A stretch of 64,000 nt of DNA from Marinobacter orientalis (GCF_004792665.1 NZ_SRZX01000009.1:1-64000), one strand, 5' to 3'; positions 1 to 9,531 are shown, numbered from the stretch's first letter. A program made the numbers and translations. The notes: generated from the letters alone by a model not told the origin.

Positions 1-650
1 AGGACGACAACGAAATGGGCACGACTGCGGTCAAGAAGCTGGTAGAAGCCCTGGACGCCTATATTCCGGATCCGGAGCGCGCCATTGATCAGCCGTTCCT
101 GATGCCGATCGAGGACGTATTCTCGATTTCCGGTCGTGGTACCGTTGTGACTGGTCGTGTTGAGCGTGGCCTGATCAAGGTTGGTGAAGAAGTGGAAATC
201 GTCGGTATCAAGGATACCGTGAAGACCGTTTGCACCGGCGTTGAGATGTTCCGCAAGCTGCTGGACGAAGGTCGTGCTGGCGAGAACGTTGGTGTTCTGT
301 TGCGTGGTACCAAGCGTGACGACGTTGAGCGTGGTCAGGTTCTGTGTAAGCCGGGTACCATCAAGCCGCACACCAAGTTCGAGTGCGAAGTGTATGTCCT
401 GAGCAAAGAAGAAGGTGGTCGTCATACGCCGTTCTTCAAGGGCTACCGTCCGCAGTTCTACTTCCGTACCACGGATGTCACAGGTTCCTGTGAACTGCCG
501 GAAGGTGTGGAGATGGTAATGCCGGGTGACAACGTGAAGATGAGTGTTACCCTGATCAACCCGATCGCCATGGAAGATGGCCTGCGTTTCGCGATTCGCG
601 AAGGCGGCCGTACCGTTGGTGCCGGTGTGGTCTCAAAGATCCTCGAGTAA
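1..650 (+). CDS. tuf: Elongation factor Tu, 3' part (5' end outside window)
   Basis: EF-Tu carries aminoacyl-tRNA to the ribosomal A site as a GTP complex. The reading frame is open from base 3; about 215 codons are visible against a usual 394-397 aa, so the GTP-binding domain is mostly missing and domains 2 and 3 are present. Typical segments are [18 protein letters not shown] (domain 2) and the C-terminal [15 protein letters not shown]. The ATG at 15 is internal, not a start. Position immediately before rpsJ is the tufA place at the end of the str operon in gammaproteobacteria. Truncation is due only to the window edge. Confidence 0.98.
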   Translation, partial: DDNEMGTTAVKKLVEALDAYIPDPERAIDQPFLMPIEDVFSISGRGTVVTGRVERGLIKVGEEVEIVGIKDTVKTVCTGVEMFRKLLDEGRAGENVGVLLRGTKRDDVERGQVLCKPGTIKPHTKFECEVYVLSKEEGGRHTPFFKGYRPQFYFRTTDVTGSCELPEGVEMVMPGDNVKMSVTLINPIAMEDGLRFAIREGGRTVGAGVVSKILE

Positions 651-668
651 GTTACTCGATCGGTCTGA

Positions 669-701
669 GGAAAAAGGGGCTGAAAGTCAGCCCCTTTTTC
701 C
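669..701 (+). terminator. Terminator after tuf
   Basis: A 13-bp perfect stem (671-683 with 687-699) with a 3-nt loop lies 19 nt after the tuf stop; the A-rich left arm and T-rich right arm make it work as a Rho-independent terminator. It separates the str operon from the S10 operon. Confidence 0.9.
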
Positions 702-747
702 GTTTCAGCCGCACAATCTGACCTGGTAGCGTCGCTGCTGATCGCAG

Positions 748-776
748 TTGACACTGCTGGGTATTATGCATACAAT
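748..776 (+). promoter_or_regulatory. Sigma-70 promoter of the S10 operon
   Basis: TTGACA (748-753), a 17-nt spacer, and TACAAT (771-776): near-consensus. Transcription would start around 783, giving a leader of about 60 nt before rpsJ. That is far shorter than the roughly 170-nt E. coli S10 leader through which L4 acts. The leader holds a 12-nt palindrome CTAACTAGTTAG (801-812). Confidence 0.85.
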
Positions 777-842
777 GCGGCTCCTTTTTTTGAAGGTCGG
801 CTAACTAGTTAGTAGCTGCTACGAGTGGAGTTTGGGTGCATC

Positions 843-1154
843 ATGCAAAGCCAAAAAATTCGAATCCGGTTGAAGGCGTTTGATTATCGCCTGATAGACC
901 AGTCCACGCAGGAGATCGTCGATACCGCCAAGCGGACCGGCGCTCAGGTGCGTGGGCCCATCCCTCTGCCGACGCGGAAGGAAAAGTACACCATTCTGAT
1001 CTCTCCGCACGTCAACAAGGACGCGCGCGATCAGTATGAGATTCGTACACACAAGCGTCTGCTGGACATCGTCGAGCCGACGGAAAAGACAGTAGATGCT
1101 TTGATGAAGCTGGATCTGGCAGCAGGTGTAGACGTTCAGATCAGCCTCGGCTAA
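843..1154 (+). CDS. rpsJ: 30S ribosomal protein S10 (NusE)
   Basis: S10 is part of the 30S head and, as NusE, of the antitermination complex with NusB. The 103-aa product beginning [14 protein letters not shown] has the family length. An in-frame GTG at 825 would add six residues, but ATG 843 gives the conserved N-terminus. It is the first gene of the S10 operon. The gap to rplC is 72 nt, unusually long within this tightly packed operon, and holds the 23S-like element described separately. Confidence 0.98.
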   Translation: MQSQKIRIRLKAFDYRLIDQSTQEIVDTAKRTGAQVRGPIPLPTRKEKYTILISPHVNKDARDQYEIRTHKRLLDIVEPTEKTVDALMKLDLAAGVDVQISLG

Positions 1155-1161
1155 CCACACG

Positions 1162-1213
1162 GTTAGTCTGTGTAACTGTCATAAGGCCATAGAGGGTGAG
1201 AGCCCCGTACACT
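1162..1213 (+). promoter_or_regulatory. 23S rRNA domain I mimic between rpsJ and rplC (candidate L4-responsive element)
   Basis: Seen: bases 1188-1212 match E. coli 23S rRNA nt about 319-343 at 22 of 25 positions (comparison from memory), including GAGGGTGAGAGCCCCGTAC with two substitutions; GTTAGT (1162-1167) and AAGGC (1183-1187) also align upstream. GTGTA (1170-1174) pairs with TACAC (1208-1212), as the rRNA closes this region, and GGG/CCC (1194-1196/1203-1205) reproduces the helix 20 hairpin. Known: L4 binds this part of domain I and represses the S10 operon in E. coli. Inferred: an autoregulatory site in the mRNA ahead of rplC-rplD. Confidence 0.7.
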
Positions 1214-1226
1214 TAAGAGGTGAAAC

Positions 1227-1865
1227 ATGGCAATTGGAATTGTCGGTCGCAAGGCCGGTATGACCCGTATTTTTACGGAAGACGGGCAAGCGTTGCCCGT
1301 AACGGTAATTGAGGTTGAACCCAACCGTATTACCCAGCTGAAAACTCTTGAAAGCGATGGCTATCGTGCGGTTCAGGTAACCGTTGGAAAGCGTCGTTCC
1401 TCTCGTGTGACCAAAAGCCAGGCGGGCCATTACGCGAAAGCCGGTGTAGAAGCTGGTCGTGGTCTGTGGGAATTCCGCCTCGCCGATGGTGAAGGTGAAG
1501 ATCTGGCCGCAGGCGGTGAAATCACTGCTTCCATCTTTGAAGATGGCCAGGTCGTGGATGCAATGGGCCAGTCCAAGGGTAAGGGCTTCCAGGGCGGTGT
1601 TAAGCGCTGGAACTTCTCCATGCAGGACGCCACACACGGTAACTCCCTTTCTCATCGTGCACCGGGTTCAATCGGTCAGAACCAGACTCCGGGCAAGGTA
1701 TTCAAGGGCAAAAAGATGGCGGGCCAGATGGGCAATGCTCAGGTGACTGTGCAGAACCTGCAAGTTGTCCGTGTCGACGCCGAGCGCAATATTCTGCTGA
1801 TTCGGGGCGCCGTTCCGGGCGCGACCGGCGGAAATGTTGTCATCAAGCCTGCAGTTAAAGCCTGA
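1227..1865 (+). CDS. rplC: 50S ribosomal protein L3
   Basis: L3 is an early-assembly 50S protein reaching toward the peptidyl transferase centre. The 212-aa length and the segment [20 protein letters not shown], which carries the Gln methylated by PrmB in E. coli, are typical. ATG 1227 follows an AGAGGTG ribosome binding site. The ribosome binding site lies 3' of the 23S-like element at 1162-1213, so folding there could affect access to it. rplD follows after 11 nt. Confidence 0.98.
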   Translation: MAIGIVGRKAGMTRIFTEDGQALPVTVIEVEPNRITQLKTLESDGYRAVQVTVGKRRSSRVTKSQAGHYAKAGVEAGRGLWEFRLADGEGEDLAAGGEITASIFEDGQVVDAMGQSKGKGFQGGVKRWNFSMQDATHGNSLSHRAPGSIGQNQTPGKVFKGKKMAGQMGNAQVTVQNLQVVRVDAERNILLIRGAVPGATGGNVVIKPAVKA

Positions 1866-1876
1866 GGAGCGGTGCG

Positions 1877-2482
1877 ATGGAATTGACTATTACAGGTAGC
1901 GGCGAAGGAATCTCTGTTTCCGATGCTGCTTTCGCCAAAGATTTTAACGAGTCGCTGGTTCACCAGGTGGTTACTGCTTATATGGCAGGGGCCCGCCAGG
2001 GTACCAAGGCTCAAAAGACGCGTTCCGAAGTCGCTGGTGGTGGCAAGAAGCCATGGCGTCAAAAGGGCACCGGTCGTGCCCGTGCCGGTACAATCCGTAG
2101 CCCGATCTGGCGCTCCGGTGGCGTTACCTTTGCTGCCAAGCCTCGTGGCTTTGAGCAGAAAGTTAACCGCAAGATGTACCGCGCAGCGATGCGCTCCATT
2201 TTTTCAGAGCTGGTTCGCCAGGAGCGTCTGGTCGTTGTTGACGACATGAATGTTGACAGCCCCAAGACCAAGGCATTCAGTGCCAAGCTGAAAGACCTCG
2301 GCGTGACCAACGCGCTGATTCTCTCCGAGAACGTTGAGCAGAATCTGCACCTGGCCTCGCGCAACATTCCGCACGTTGATGTGCGTGATATTGCGGGTCT
2401 GGACCCGGTTAGCCTGGTTGCCTTCGAGAAGGTCATTGTGACTGTTCCCGCTCTGAAGAAAATCGAGGAGATGCTGGGATGA
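1877..2482 (+). CDS. rplD: 50S ribosomal protein L4
   Basis: L4 binds 23S domain I, extends a loop into the exit tunnel and, in E. coli, represses its own operon. The 201-aa product shows the conserved loop region [20 protein letters not shown] and [17 protein letters not shown]. It is the obvious candidate ligand for the rRNA-like element two genes upstream. It overlaps rplW by 4 nt (ATGA), indicating translational coupling. Confidence 0.98.
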   Translation: MELTITGSGEGISVSDAAFAKDFNESLVHQVVTAYMAGARQGTKAQKTRSEVAGGGKKPWRQKGTGRARAGTIRSPIWRSGGVTFAAKPRGFEQKVNRKMYRAAMRSIFSELVRQERLVVVDDMNVDSPKTKAFSAKLKDLGVTNALILSENVEQNLHLASRNIPHVDVRDIAGLDPVSLVAFEKVIVTVPALKKIEEMLG

Positions 2483-2772
2483 ATCAGGAACGTATTTACA
2501 AGATTCTTCTTGGGCCCCACGTATCAGAGAAGTCCTCTCTGGTAGCGGAAAGTGGTCAGGTGGTATTTCGTGTCGCCCCTGACGCAACCAAGCCCGAGAT
2601 CAAGAAAGCCGTTGAGCAGCTGTTCAACGTCACCGTCGAAGGTGTTCAGGTTCTGAACCGTAAGGGTAAGCTCAAGCGTACCGTTCGCGGCTTCGGCAAG
2701 CGTACTGACATTCGTAAGGCTTATGTACAGCTTGCGGAAGGTCAGGACATTGATTTTCTGGATGTGGAATAA
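2479..2772 (+). CDS. rplW: 50S ribosomal protein L23
   Basis: L23 sits at the tunnel exit and is the docking point for trigger factor and SRP. The 97-aa protein starts [19 protein letters not shown] and has the family length (about 100). The ATG overlaps the rplD stop by 4 nt; rplB follows after 17 nt. Confidence 0.97.
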   Translation: MNQERIYKILLGPHVSEKSSLVAESGQVVFRVAPDATKPEIKKAVEQLFNVTVEGVQVLNRKGKLKRTVRGFGKRTDIRKAYVQLAEGQDIDFLDVE

Positions 2773-2789
2773 GGTAAAGGGGTCGTAAA

Positions 2790-3617
2790 ATGCCGATCGT
2801 CAAAACCAAGCCAACATCTGCCGGCCGCCGTCACGTTGTTAAGCTCTTTAACCCTGATCTTCACAAGGGGCGCCCTTACGAGCCGTTGGTAGAAACATTG
2901 AGCAAATCGGGTGGACGCAACCATTTTGGTCGCATTACTACCCGTCATATTGGTGGTGGCCACAAGAAGCACTACCGTGTAATCGACTTTAAGCGGACCA
3001 AAGATGGTATTCCGGCGGTGATTGAACGCCTGGAATATGATCCCAACCGCTCTGCGCACATTGCGCTGGTCAAGTATGCCGATGGCGAGCGTCGTTACAT
3101 CATCGCTCCCAAAGGCATGCAGATCGGTGATCCTGTGCGCTCCGGCATCGACGCGCCGATTAAAGTAGGAAGCACGCTTCCGCTCCGGAATATTCCGGTC
3201 GGTTCCGTGATTCACTGCGTCGAAATCAAGCCTGGCAAAGGTGCTCAGCTGGCTCGCTCCGCGGGCGCATCCGTACAGCTGGTTGCTCGGGAAGGGGCGT
3301 ATGCCACCATCCGCCTGCGTTCAGGTGAAATGCGTAAGGTGCTTGTTGACTGTCGCGCAACGTTGGGCGAAGTGTCCAACAGCGAACACAGCCTCAAGCA
3401 GCTTGGTAAAGCGGGTGCATCACGTTGGCGCGGTAAACGTCCAACAGTACGTGGTGTTGCTATGAACCCAGTTGACCACCCACATGGTGGTGGTGAAGGG
3501 CGTACCTCTGGCGGGCGTCACCCGGTTACTCCGTGGGGTGTTCCGACCAAAGGGCATAAGACTCGTAAGAACAAACGTACTGACAAGATGATAGTACGTC
3601 GTCGTTCAGCCAAGTAA
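2790..3617 (+). CDS. rplB: 50S ribosomal protein L2
   Basis: L2 is needed for subunit joining and supports the peptidyl transferase centre. 275 aa, the usual size, with the hallmark C-terminal segment [19 protein letters not shown] including the functionally important His of the HPHGGGEG loop. The basic tail ends RRRSAK. It lies in the normal place between L23 and S19. Confidence 0.98.
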   Translation: MPIVKTKPTSAGRRHVVKLFNPDLHKGRPYEPLVETLSKSGGRNHFGRITTRHIGGGHKKHYRVIDFKRTKDGIPAVIERLEYDPNRSAHIALVKYADGERRYIIAPKGMQIGDPVRSGIDAPIKVGSTLPLRNIPVGSVIHCVEIKPGKGAQLARSAGASVQLVAREGAYATIRLRSGEMRKVLVDCRATLGEVSNSEHSLKQLGKAGASRWRGKRPTVRGVAMNPVDHPHGGGEGRTSGGRHPVTPWGVPTKGHKTRKNKRTDKMIVRRRSAK

Positions 3618-3640
3618 ACGACTACATAGAGGTAAATGCT

Positions 3641-3916
3641 GTGCCACGTTCTTTAAAGAAAGGTCCTTTTATAGACCTGCATCTGTTGAAGAAGGTCGAG
3701 GCAGCTCTGGAAGCGAATGACAAGCGGCCGATCAAAACCTGGTCCCGCCGGTCGACAGTGTTTCCGGAGATGGTAGGCCTGACCATTGCAGTTCACAACG
3801 GCAAGCAACACGTGCCGGTTTATGTCACCGAAGATATGGTCGGACATAAACTGGGTGAGTTCGCGGCAACGCGTACTTATCGTGGTCATGCGGCCGACAG
3901 GAAAGCTAAACGCTGA
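3641..3916 (+). CDS. rpsS: 30S ribosomal protein S19
   Basis: S19 forms the 30S head with S13. The 91-aa product begins [11 protein letters not shown] after a GTG start at 3641, supported by AGAGG at 3628-3632; no ATG alternative fits the conserved N-terminus. The C-terminal segment [10 protein letters not shown] is typical. Confidence 0.97.
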   Translation: MPRSLKKGPFIDLHLLKKVEAALEANDKRPIKTWSRRSTVFPEMVGLTIAVHNGKQHVPVYVTEDMVGHKLGEFAATRTYRGHAADRKAKR

Positions 3917-3932
3917 TTGTGAGGTATTAGAA

Positions 3933-4265
3933 ATGGAAGTAGCAGCCAAGTATAAGGGCGCTCGCCTCTCAGCTCAGAAAGCGCGTCTTGTCGCTGACCA
4001 AGTACGCGGCAAGGCTGTTGAGGACGCCCTGAACATTCTGACTTTCAGCCCTAAGAAGGCAGCGGTCATTCTCAAGAAAGCTCTTGAGTCTGCCATTGCC
4101 AACGCTGAGCACAACGAAGGTCTGGACGTAGATGATCTGCGGGTTTCCACCGTTATGGTGGATGAAGGTCCGACGCTCAAGCGAATCAAAGCTCGAGCCA
4201 AGGGGCGCGCTGACCGGATTTTCAAGCGCACCTGTCATATCACCGTCAAGGTCGCCGACAAGTAG
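3933..4265 (+). CDS. rplV: 50S ribosomal protein L22
   Basis: L22 lines the exit tunnel opposite L4. ATG 3933 ([20 protein letters not shown]) gives 110 aa, exactly the family length; the frame stays open further upstream, but that part overlaps rpsS in another frame and is not conserved. The beta-hairpin segment [20 protein letters not shown], which reaches into the tunnel, is intact. Confidence 0.97.
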   Translation: MEVAAKYKGARLSAQKARLVADQVRGKAVEDALNILTFSPKKAAVILKKALESAIANAEHNEGLDVDDLRVSTVMVDEGPTLKRIKARAKGRADRIFKRTCHITVKVADK

Positions 4266-4276
4266 GAGATGCTCAG

Positions 4277-4960
4277 ATGGGTCATAAAGTAAATCCAACC
4301 GGCATGCGCCTGGGTGTGATCAAAGAGCACAACTCAGTGTGGTATGCGGAAAAAGCGGAATACGCGAACAACCTGTTGAACGATATTCAGGTTCGTGAAT
4401 TCCTTGACAAGCGTCTGGTGAAGGCGTCTGTCAGCAAGATTGTGATCGAGCGCCCTGCTCAGAACGCCCGCATCACGATCCATACAGCCCGTCCCGGTAT
4501 TGTTATCGGCAAGAAGGGTGAAGATGTTGACCGTCTGCGTCGCGAAGTCAGCGACATGATGGGTGTGCCTGTGCACATCAACATCGAAGAAGTCCGCAAG
4601 CCGGACCTGGATGCCCGCCTGGTCGCGCAGAACGTTGCCGGTCAGCTGGAGCGTCGTGTGATGTTCCGTCGCGCTATGAAGCGTGCGGTACAGAACGCCA
4701 TGCGCCAGGGAGCGAAAGGCATCAAGATCCAGGTAGGCGGTCGTCTCGGGGGTGCTGAAATTGCCCGTTCCGAGTGGTATCGCGAAGGTCGTGTACCGCT
4801 GCACACACTGCGTGCAGACATCGATTACTCGACCTACGAAGCGAAGACCACCTACGGCATTATCGGCGTCAAGGTATGGATCTTCAAAGGTGAGATTCTT
4901 GGTGGTATGGAACAGGTCCGTGCTGACAAGAAAGCCTCTGGGAAGAAAGGTTCTAAGTAA
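4277..4960 (+). CDS. rpsC: 30S ribosomal protein S3
   Basis: S3 lies at the mRNA entry channel and has helicase-like function there. 227 aa with a KH domain ([14 protein letters not shown], about residues 70-90) and the C-terminal domain [15 protein letters not shown] segment. It ends in a short Lys/Ser-rich tail. rplP follows after 12 nt. Confidence 0.98.
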   Translation: MGHKVNPTGMRLGVIKEHNSVWYAEKAEYANNLLNDIQVREFLDKRLVKASVSKIVIERPAQNARITIHTARPGIVIGKKGEDVDRLRREVSDMMGVPVHINIEEVRKPDLDARLVAQNVAGQLERRVMFRRAMKRAVQNAMRQGAKGIKIQVGGRLGGAEIARSEWYREGRVPLHTLRADIDYSTYEAKTTYGIIGVKVWIFKGEILGGMEQVRADKKASGKKGSK

Positions 4961-4972
4961 AGGGGCACTCAA

Positions 4973-5386
4973 ATGCTGCAACCAAAACGCACCAAATTTC
5001 GCAAGGTAATGAAAGGCCGTAACACCGGTCTTGCTCACCGTGCTAACAAGGTGAGCTTCGGTGAATACGGATTGAAGGCGACGACCCGTGGGCGTATAAC
5101 TGCGCGCCAGATCGAGGCAGCGCGTCGTACCATGACTCGCCGCATCAAGCGGGGCGGTAAGATCTGGATCCGGATATTCCCGGACAAGCCGATCTCCAGT
5201 AAGCCGCTGGAAGTACGAATGGGTAAAGGTAAGGGTTCTGTCGAGTATTGGGTGGCTGAGATCCAGCCAGGCCGGATGCTTTACGAGATGGAAGGCGTCT
5301 CCGAGGAAATCGCTCGTGACGCATTCACTCTTGCTGCGGCCAAGCTGCCCGTACAGACCACCTTTGTTACGAGGACGGTGATGTGA
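4973..5386 (+). CDS. rplP: 50S ribosomal protein L16
   Basis: L16 contacts the A-site tRNA and organises 50S. 137 aa, starting [19 protein letters not shown]; the [13 protein letters not shown] segment is typical. In E. coli the Arg of this family modified by YcfD lies in the region around GMGKGKG-like residues (here [12 protein letters not shown]). The stop overlaps the rpmC start by one base (TGATG). Confidence 0.98.
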   Translation: MLQPKRTKFRKVMKGRNTGLAHRANKVSFGEYGLKATTRGRITARQIEAARRTMTRRIKRGGKIWIRIFPDKPISSKPLEVRMGKGKGSVEYWVAEIQPGRMLYEMEGVSEEIARDAFTLAAAKLPVQTTFVTRTVM

Positions 5387-5577
5387 TGAAAGCAACAGAG
5401 CTGCGTGACAAGTCAGTCGAGGAGCTGAACAAAGAGCTGATCGACCTCCTGAAGGAGCAGTTCAACCTGCGCATGCGTAAGGCGACAGGTCAGCTGAATC
5501 AGTCTCATCTTCTACCGAAGGTGAAGCGTGACATTGCTCGCGTGAAAACGGTTATGAATGAAAAGGCAGGACAGTAA
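5386..5577 (+). CDS. rpmC: 50S ribosomal protein L29
   Basis: L29 sits beside L23 at the tunnel exit. A GTG at 5383 is in frame one codon earlier, but ATG 5386 ([18 protein letters not shown]) gives 63 aa, the E. coli length, and a one-base overlap with the rplP stop. The protein is two antiparallel helices. Confidence 0.96.
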   Translation: MKATELRDKSVEELNKELIDLLKEQFNLRMRKATGQLNQSHLLPKVKRDIARVKTVMNEKAGQ

Positions 5578-5578
5578 C

Positions 5579-5845
5579 ATGACTGAAGCTACCCAAACTG
5601 CCAGAACCCTTAGCGGCAAGGTCGTGAGCAACAAGATGGAGAAATCCATCGTGGTTCTGGTTGAGCGCCAGGTTAAGCATCCTCTGTACGGTAAGTACAT
5701 GAAGCGCTCATCCAAAATTCACGCTCACGATGATAGCAACCAGTGCAACATCGGTGACACCGTTACAATCCAGGAAACCCGCCCGGTCTCAAAGACCAAA
5801 AGCTGGGCCCTGGTTGAGGTCATCGAGCGTGCATCCAAGGTGTAA
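5579..5845 (+). CDS. rpsQ: 30S ribosomal protein S17
   Basis: S17 is a primary 16S-binding OB-fold protein. ATG 5579 ([20 protein letters not shown]) gives 88 aa; an in-frame ATG at 5558 lies inside rpmC and is unlikely. Conserved segments [19 protein letters not shown] and [15 protein letters not shown] are present. It begins one base after the rpmC stop. Confidence 0.97.
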   Translation: MTEATQTARTLSGKVVSNKMEKSIVVLVERQVKHPLYGKYMKRSSKIHAHDDSNQCNIGDTVTIQETRPVSKTKSWALVEVIERASKV

Positions 5846-5863
5846 TTCGCCCGGAGAACAACC

Positions 5864-6232
5864 ATGATTCAGACTCAGACAATGCTTGATGTCGCGGACA
5901 ACAGTGGTGCACGTCAGGTTATGTGCATCAAGGTCCTGGGCGGTTCACACAGGCGTTATGCCAGCGTTGGGGATATCATCAAGGTGACCGTCAAGGAAGC
6001 CATCCCCCGCGGTAAAGTGAAAAAAGGCCAGGTCCTGAAAGCTGTCGTTGTGCGCACCCGTAAAGGTGTGCGTCGTCCCGACGGGTCGCTGATTCGTTTT
6101 GACGGAAACGCGGCAGTACTTCTGAACAATCAGGACGCACCAATTGGTACCCGTATCTTCGGACCGGTTACCCGTGAACTGCGCAATGAGAAGTTCATGA
6201 AAATTATTTCACTGGCACCCGAAGTACTTTAA
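5864..6232 (+). CDS. rplN: 50S ribosomal protein L14
   Basis: L14 takes part in intersubunit bridges and is the docking site for RsfS. 122 aa, starting [17 protein letters not shown], with the conserved [21 protein letters not shown]. It is the first gene of the spc operon in E. coli; here it follows rpsQ by 18 nt and no separate promoter is obvious. Confidence 0.98.
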   Translation: MIQTQTMLDVADNSGARQVMCIKVLGGSHRRYASVGDIIKVTVKEAIPRGKVKKGQVLKAVVVRTRKGVRRPDGSLIRFDGNAAVLLNNQDAPIGTRIFGPVTRELRNEKFMKIISLAPEVL

Positions 6233-6248
6233 GGACCAGAGGCCGGTT

Positions 6249-6569
6249 ATGAAAAAGATCAAACGCGATGACGAAGTAATCGTCACTACGGGGAAAGACC
6301 AGGGTAAACGTGGTAAAGTCCTGAAGGTTCAGGACGATGGCCGGGTTGTTGTTTCAGGGATCAATATGATCAAGAAGCACACCAAGCCGAACCCGATGTC
6401 TGGCACCCCAGGTGGCATCGTCGAAAAAGAAGCACCTATCCAGGCTTCCAACGTGGCTATTTTTAATCCGCAGACCGGCAAAGCCGATCGCGTAGGCTTC
6501 CAGATCAAGGAAGACGGCGCCAAAGTGCGGATATTCAAGTCCACGAAAGAAGTCGTCGATAACCAGTAA
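6249..6569 (+). CDS. rplX: 50S ribosomal protein L24
   Basis: L24 is an assembly-initiator protein of 50S. 106 aa with an N-terminal KOW motif ([18 protein letters not shown]). The last codons lie within a hairpin (6560-6582) that reaches the rplE ribosome binding site. Confidence 0.97.
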   Translation: MKKIKRDDEVIVTTGKDQGKRGKVLKVQDDGRVVVSGINMIKKHTKPNPMSGTPGGIVEKEAPIQASNVAIFNPQTGKADRVGFQIKEDGAKVRIFKSTKEVVDNQ

Positions 6570-6582
6570 GCGGTGGTGGTTA
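6560..6582 (+). promoter_or_regulatory. Hairpin over the rplX stop and the rplE ribosome binding site
   Basis: TAACCA (6560-6565) pairs perfectly with TGGTTA (6577-6582) around an 11-nt loop; the stop codon of rplX and the GGTGG sequence before rplE lie inside. In E. coli, S8 represses the spc operon at a structured site at the rplE start. Whether this hairpin binds S8 is an inference from position alone. Confidence 0.4.
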
Positions 6583-6584
6583 CG

Positions 6585-7124
6585 ATGCTTAACATGAAAG
6601 AGCAGTACAGTAAGGAAGTGATACCCGCCCTGCAGAAAGAGTTCAGCTACAAGAACATCATGCAGGTGCCGCGTATCGAAAAGATTACCCTGAACATGGG
6701 TGTCGGCGAAGCGGTCGGTGACAAGAAGCTGATTGAAAATGCCGTGGCGGATCTAGAGCGCCTGGCAGGTCAAAAAGCGGTTGTAACATTGGCGCGTAAA
6801 TCCGTTGCGGGTTTCAAAATCCGTGAAGGTTGGCCGATCGGTTGTAAAGTTACCCTGCGCGGCGAGCGTATGTGGGATTTCTTTGATCGCCTGGTTCACA
6901 TTGCGGTACCCCGCATTCGTGACTTCCGTGGTCTGAATCCCAAGTCGTTCGATGGTCGTGGTAACTACAGCATGGGCGTGCGTGAGCAGATCATTTTCCC
7001 CGAGATCGAGTACGACAGAGTCGACAAGATCCGTGGTCTTGACATCACCATTACCACCACAGCCGGCACCGATGATGAAGGTCGCGAACTGCTGAAAGCT
7101 TTCGGCTTTCCGTTCAAGAAATAA
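6585..7124 (+). CDS. rplE: 50S ribosomal protein L5
   Basis: L5 binds 5S rRNA and contacts P-site tRNA. ATG 6585 ([17 protein letters not shown]) gives 179 aa, the same as E. coli; GTG codons at 6573 and 6576 and an ATG at 6594 are alternatives. Conserved core [19 protein letters not shown] and the C-terminal FGFPFKK are present. Confidence 0.97.
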   Translation: MLNMKEQYSKEVIPALQKEFSYKNIMQVPRIEKITLNMGVGEAVGDKKLIENAVADLERLAGQKAVVTLARKSVAGFKIREGWPIGCKVTLRGERMWDFFDRLVHIAVPRIRDFRGLNPKSFDGRGNYSMGVREQIIFPEIEYDRVDKIRGLDITITTTAGTDDEGRELLKAFGFPFKK

Positions 7125-7136
7125 GGAACGAGTGTA

Positions 7137-7442
7137 ATGGCTAAGGTTTCCATGAAGAACCGCGAGTTCAAGCGCGAGAAAACCGTTGCGAAGTTTGCAG
7201 CGAAGCGTGCGGAGCTCAAGGCGATTATCAAAAACCCGAATACCAGCGATGATGACCGTTGGGATGCACAGATGAAGCTGCAACAGCTTCCTCGTGATGC
7301 GTCTCCCTCGCGTCTTCGTAATCGTTGCCAGATTACAGGTCGTCCCCACGGCGTTCTGCGCAAGTTCAAGCTGTCACGCATCAAGTTACGTGAAGCTGGC
7401 ATGCGCGGTGATGTCCCGGGTCTGACCAAAGCAAGCTGGTAA
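7137..7442 (+). CDS. rpsN: 30S ribosomal protein S14 (zinc-free type)
   Basis: S14 binds late in the 30S head. 101 aa, the long form without CxxC zinc-binding pairs, so it is the zinc-independent type. Conserved [21 protein letters not shown] is intact. It is followed by an 89-nt gap containing the 12-nt palindrome GCGGCGCGCCGC; I see no gene there. Confidence 0.97.
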   Translation: MAKVSMKNREFKREKTVAKFAAKRAELKAIIKNPNTSDDDRWDAQMKLQQLPRDASPSRLRNRCQITGRPHGVLRKFKLSRIKLREAGMRGDVPGLTKASW

Positions 7443-7531
7443 GGCAGGTATCGGGCCGCAAGGCCGGATGCCCGTTGGTAAGCGGTGCGGCGCGCCGCTG
7501 CACAACTAAAAAGATCAGGAGCCTCATACCA

Positions 7532-7924
7532 ATGAGTATGCAAGATACGCTTGCGGATATGTTTACCCGTATCCGCAATGCACAGATGGCACAGAAGGCC
7601 GATGTGGCCATGCCGTCTTCAAAGATGAAGATCTCCGTAGCCCAGGTCCTCAAGGACGAAGGTTACGTAGCCGATTTTTCCGTCTCAGCTGACGCGAAGC
7701 CCAAGCTGACCATTAGCCTCAAGTATTTCGGTGGCAAGCCGGTTATTGAGGAGATCAAACGGGTCAGCCGTCCGAGTCTGCGCCGGTACAATGGCGCTGG
7801 GGAACTGCCGAAAGTATCCGGTGGTCTGGGAGTCGCGATTGTCTCTACGTCCAAGGGCGTAATGACAGACCGCGCTGCACGTGCTGCCGGCGTGGGTGGC
7901 GAAGTCATCTGCACCGTATTTTAG
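7532..7924 (+). CDS. rpsH: 30S ribosomal protein S8
   Basis: S8 binds helix 21 of 16S rRNA and is the autogenous repressor of the spc operon in E. coli. ATG 7532 ([18 protein letters not shown]) gives 130 aa, the family length, and follows CAGGAG at 7516-7521; the open frame upstream is not conserved. The C-terminal [20 protein letters not shown] is the RNA-binding hallmark. Confidence 0.97.
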   Translation: MSMQDTLADMFTRIRNAQMAQKADVAMPSSKMKISVAQVLKDEGYVADFSVSADAKPKLTISLKYFGGKPVIEEIKRVSRPSLRRYNGAGELPKVSGGLGVAIVSTSKGVMTDRAARAAGVGGEVICTVF

Positions 7925-7933
7925 GAGATACAC

Positions 7934-8467
7934 ATGTCCAGGGTTGCCAATAATCCTGTCGTGCTGCCTTCCGGTGTTGAGGTTAAGCTGAACGGACAGG
8001 AAATTAATGTGAAGGGGTCCAAGGGATCGCTTCAATTCACCATCCATAATGTGGTTGACGTGACGCAGGAAGAGAATGTTCTGCGCTTCGCCGCCCGTGA
8101 TGGAGCCAAACAGTCCCGCGCTCTTGCTGGTACTACCCGCGCACTGGTCAACAACATGGTGACCGGCGTGTCTACAGGTTTCGAGCGCAAGCTCGCCCTG
8201 ACGGGCGTAGGCTACCGTGCCCAGGCGCAAGGTAAGAAGCTCAACCTGACACTGGGTTTTTCGCACCCGGTCGAATATGAGCTGCCCGAGGGGATTACCG
8301 CTGAAACTCCGTCCAATACGGAAGTTGTAATTCGCGGAATCGACAAGCAACAGGTTGGCCAGGTCGCTGCTGAGATCCGTGCATTCCGTCCGCCAGAGCC
8401 TTACAAGGGCAAAGGTGTGCGTTATGCGGATGAGCAGGTCAGACGCAAAGAAGCCAAGAAGAAATAA
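7934..8467 (+). CDS. rplF: 50S ribosomal protein L6
   Basis: L6 sits near the sarcin-ricin loop where elongation factors bind. 177 aa, two repeated domains, ending in the conserved [20 protein letters not shown]. It starts 9 nt after rpsH with GGAGA upstream. Confidence 0.98.
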   Translation: MSRVANNPVVLPSGVEVKLNGQEINVKGSKGSLQFTIHNVVDVTQEENVLRFAARDGAKQSRALAGTTRALVNNMVTGVSTGFERKLALTGVGYRAQAQGKKLNLTLGFSHPVEYELPEGITAETPSNTEVVIRGIDKQQVGQVAAEIRAFRPPEPYKGKGVRYADEQVRRKEAKKK

Positions 8468-8476
8468 GGCGGGACT

Positions 8477-8824
8477 ATGAGCGCGAATAACGAAAGATTG
8501 CGTCGCGCACGCAAAGTGCGCATGAAGATCCGTAAGCTGGGCAGCAACCGCCTGTGTGTACATCGTACACCGCGGCACATGTATGCCCAGGTTACGACTG
8601 CAGACGGCAGCAAGGTGCTGGCGGCTGCCTCCACGTTGGATAAGGACCTGCGCCAGGGTGCAACCGGTAACGTGGACGCTGCCAAAAAGGTCGGTCAGCT
8701 GATTGCTGAGCGTGCCCGGGCAGCAGGTGTCGAGCAGGTCGCTTTTGACCGTTCCGGTTACCGTTATCATGGCCGCGTCCAGGCTCTTGCCGACGCAGCT
8801 CGTGAAGCTGGCTTGCAATTCTAA
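8477..8824 (+). CDS. rplR: 50S ribosomal protein L18
   Basis: L18 binds 5S rRNA with L5 and L25. 115 aa (E. coli 117), with a basic N-terminus ([16 protein letters not shown]), the [11 protein letters not shown] segment and the C-terminal [20 protein letters not shown]. Confidence 0.97.
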   Translation: MSANNERLRRARKVRMKIRKLGSNRLCVHRTPRHMYAQVTTADGSKVLAAASTLDKDLRQGATGNVDAAKKVGQLIAERARAAGVEQVAFDRSGYRYHGRVQALADAAREAGLQF

Positions 8825-8836
8825 GAGGTGGAGAAG

Positions 8837-9337
8837 ATGAGCGTTAACGAACAGAAGGCGCCTGAGCTCCAGGAGAAGCTGGTTCAGGTCAATCGCGTCG
8901 CCAAGGTTGTTAAAGGCGGTCGTATTTTTGCCTTCACTGCACTGACTGTAGTGGGTGATGGTAAAGGGCGCGTTGGTTTCGGTCGTGGCAAGGCACGTGA
9001 AGTGCCGGTTGCGATCCAGAAAGCGATGGAAGCTGCACGCAAGAACATGGTCGACATTCCGCTTGACGGAACCACCCTGCAGTACGCGGTTAAAGCGCAG
9101 CACGGTGGCTCCAAGGTCTACATGCAGCCAGCATCAGAAGGTACCGGTATCATTGCCGGCGGTGCGATGCGTGCAGTACTGGAAGTTGCCGGTGTGCAGA
9201 ACGTACTGTCCAAGTGTTACGGGTCTACCAACCCGGTGAACGTGGTACGTTCCACCATCAAGGGTCTCCAGGCAACGCAAGCGCCTGAAGATATTGCAGC
9301 CAAGCGCGGTAAATCCGTGGAAGAGATTCTGGGTTGA
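8837..9337 (+). CDS. rpsE: 30S ribosomal protein S5
   Basis: S5 lies at the mRNA entry and influences decoding fidelity. ATG 8837 gives 166 aa; the in-frame GTG at 8828 is part of the purine-rich ribosome binding site (AAGAGGTGGAG). The protein has the double-stranded RNA-binding-like N-terminal domain with [19 protein letters not shown] and [11 protein letters not shown]. Confidence 0.97.
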   Translation: MSVNEQKAPELQEKLVQVNRVAKVVKGGRIFAFTALTVVGDGKGRVGFGRGKAREVPVAIQKAMEAARKNMVDIPLDGTTLQYAVKAQHGGSKVYMQPASEGTGIIAGGAMRAVLEVAGVQNVLSKCYGSTNPVNVVRSTIKGLQATQAPEDIAAKRGKSVEEILG

Positions 9338-9341
9338 AGTC

Positions 9342-9530
9342 ATGGCGAACGCAAAAACGATCAAAGTAACACTGACCCGCAGCCCCATCGGCTGTCAGCC
9401 CAAGCACAAGTTGTGTGTAAAGGGCCTGGGTCTCCGTAAAATCGGTCACACCGTGGAAGTGGAAGATACCCCATCCATCCGCGGCATGATCAACCGGGTT
9501 AACTACCTGGTGCAGGTACAGGAGAACTAG
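9342..9530 (+). CDS. rpmD: 50S ribosomal protein L30
   Basis: Small 62-aa L30. ATG 9342 gives [19 protein letters not shown], the conserved start; the longer open frame upstream lies inside rpsE. It starts 4 nt after the rpsE stop and ends one base before rplO. Confidence 0.96.
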   Translation: MANAKTIKVTLTRSPIGCQPKHKLCVKGLGLRKIGHTVEVEDTPSIRGMINRVNYLVQVQEN

Positions 9531-9531
9531 G

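Noticed and set aside
7443..7531. A regulatory RNA in the rpsN-rpsH gap
   Set aside because: The GCGGCGCGCCGC palindrome is striking, but I found no rRNA-like match or known site, so only the palindrome is noted.
7685..9103. A 472-codon minus-strand frame across rpsH-rpsE
   Set aside because: It spans five certain ribosomal genes on the opposite strand and has no motif of its own.
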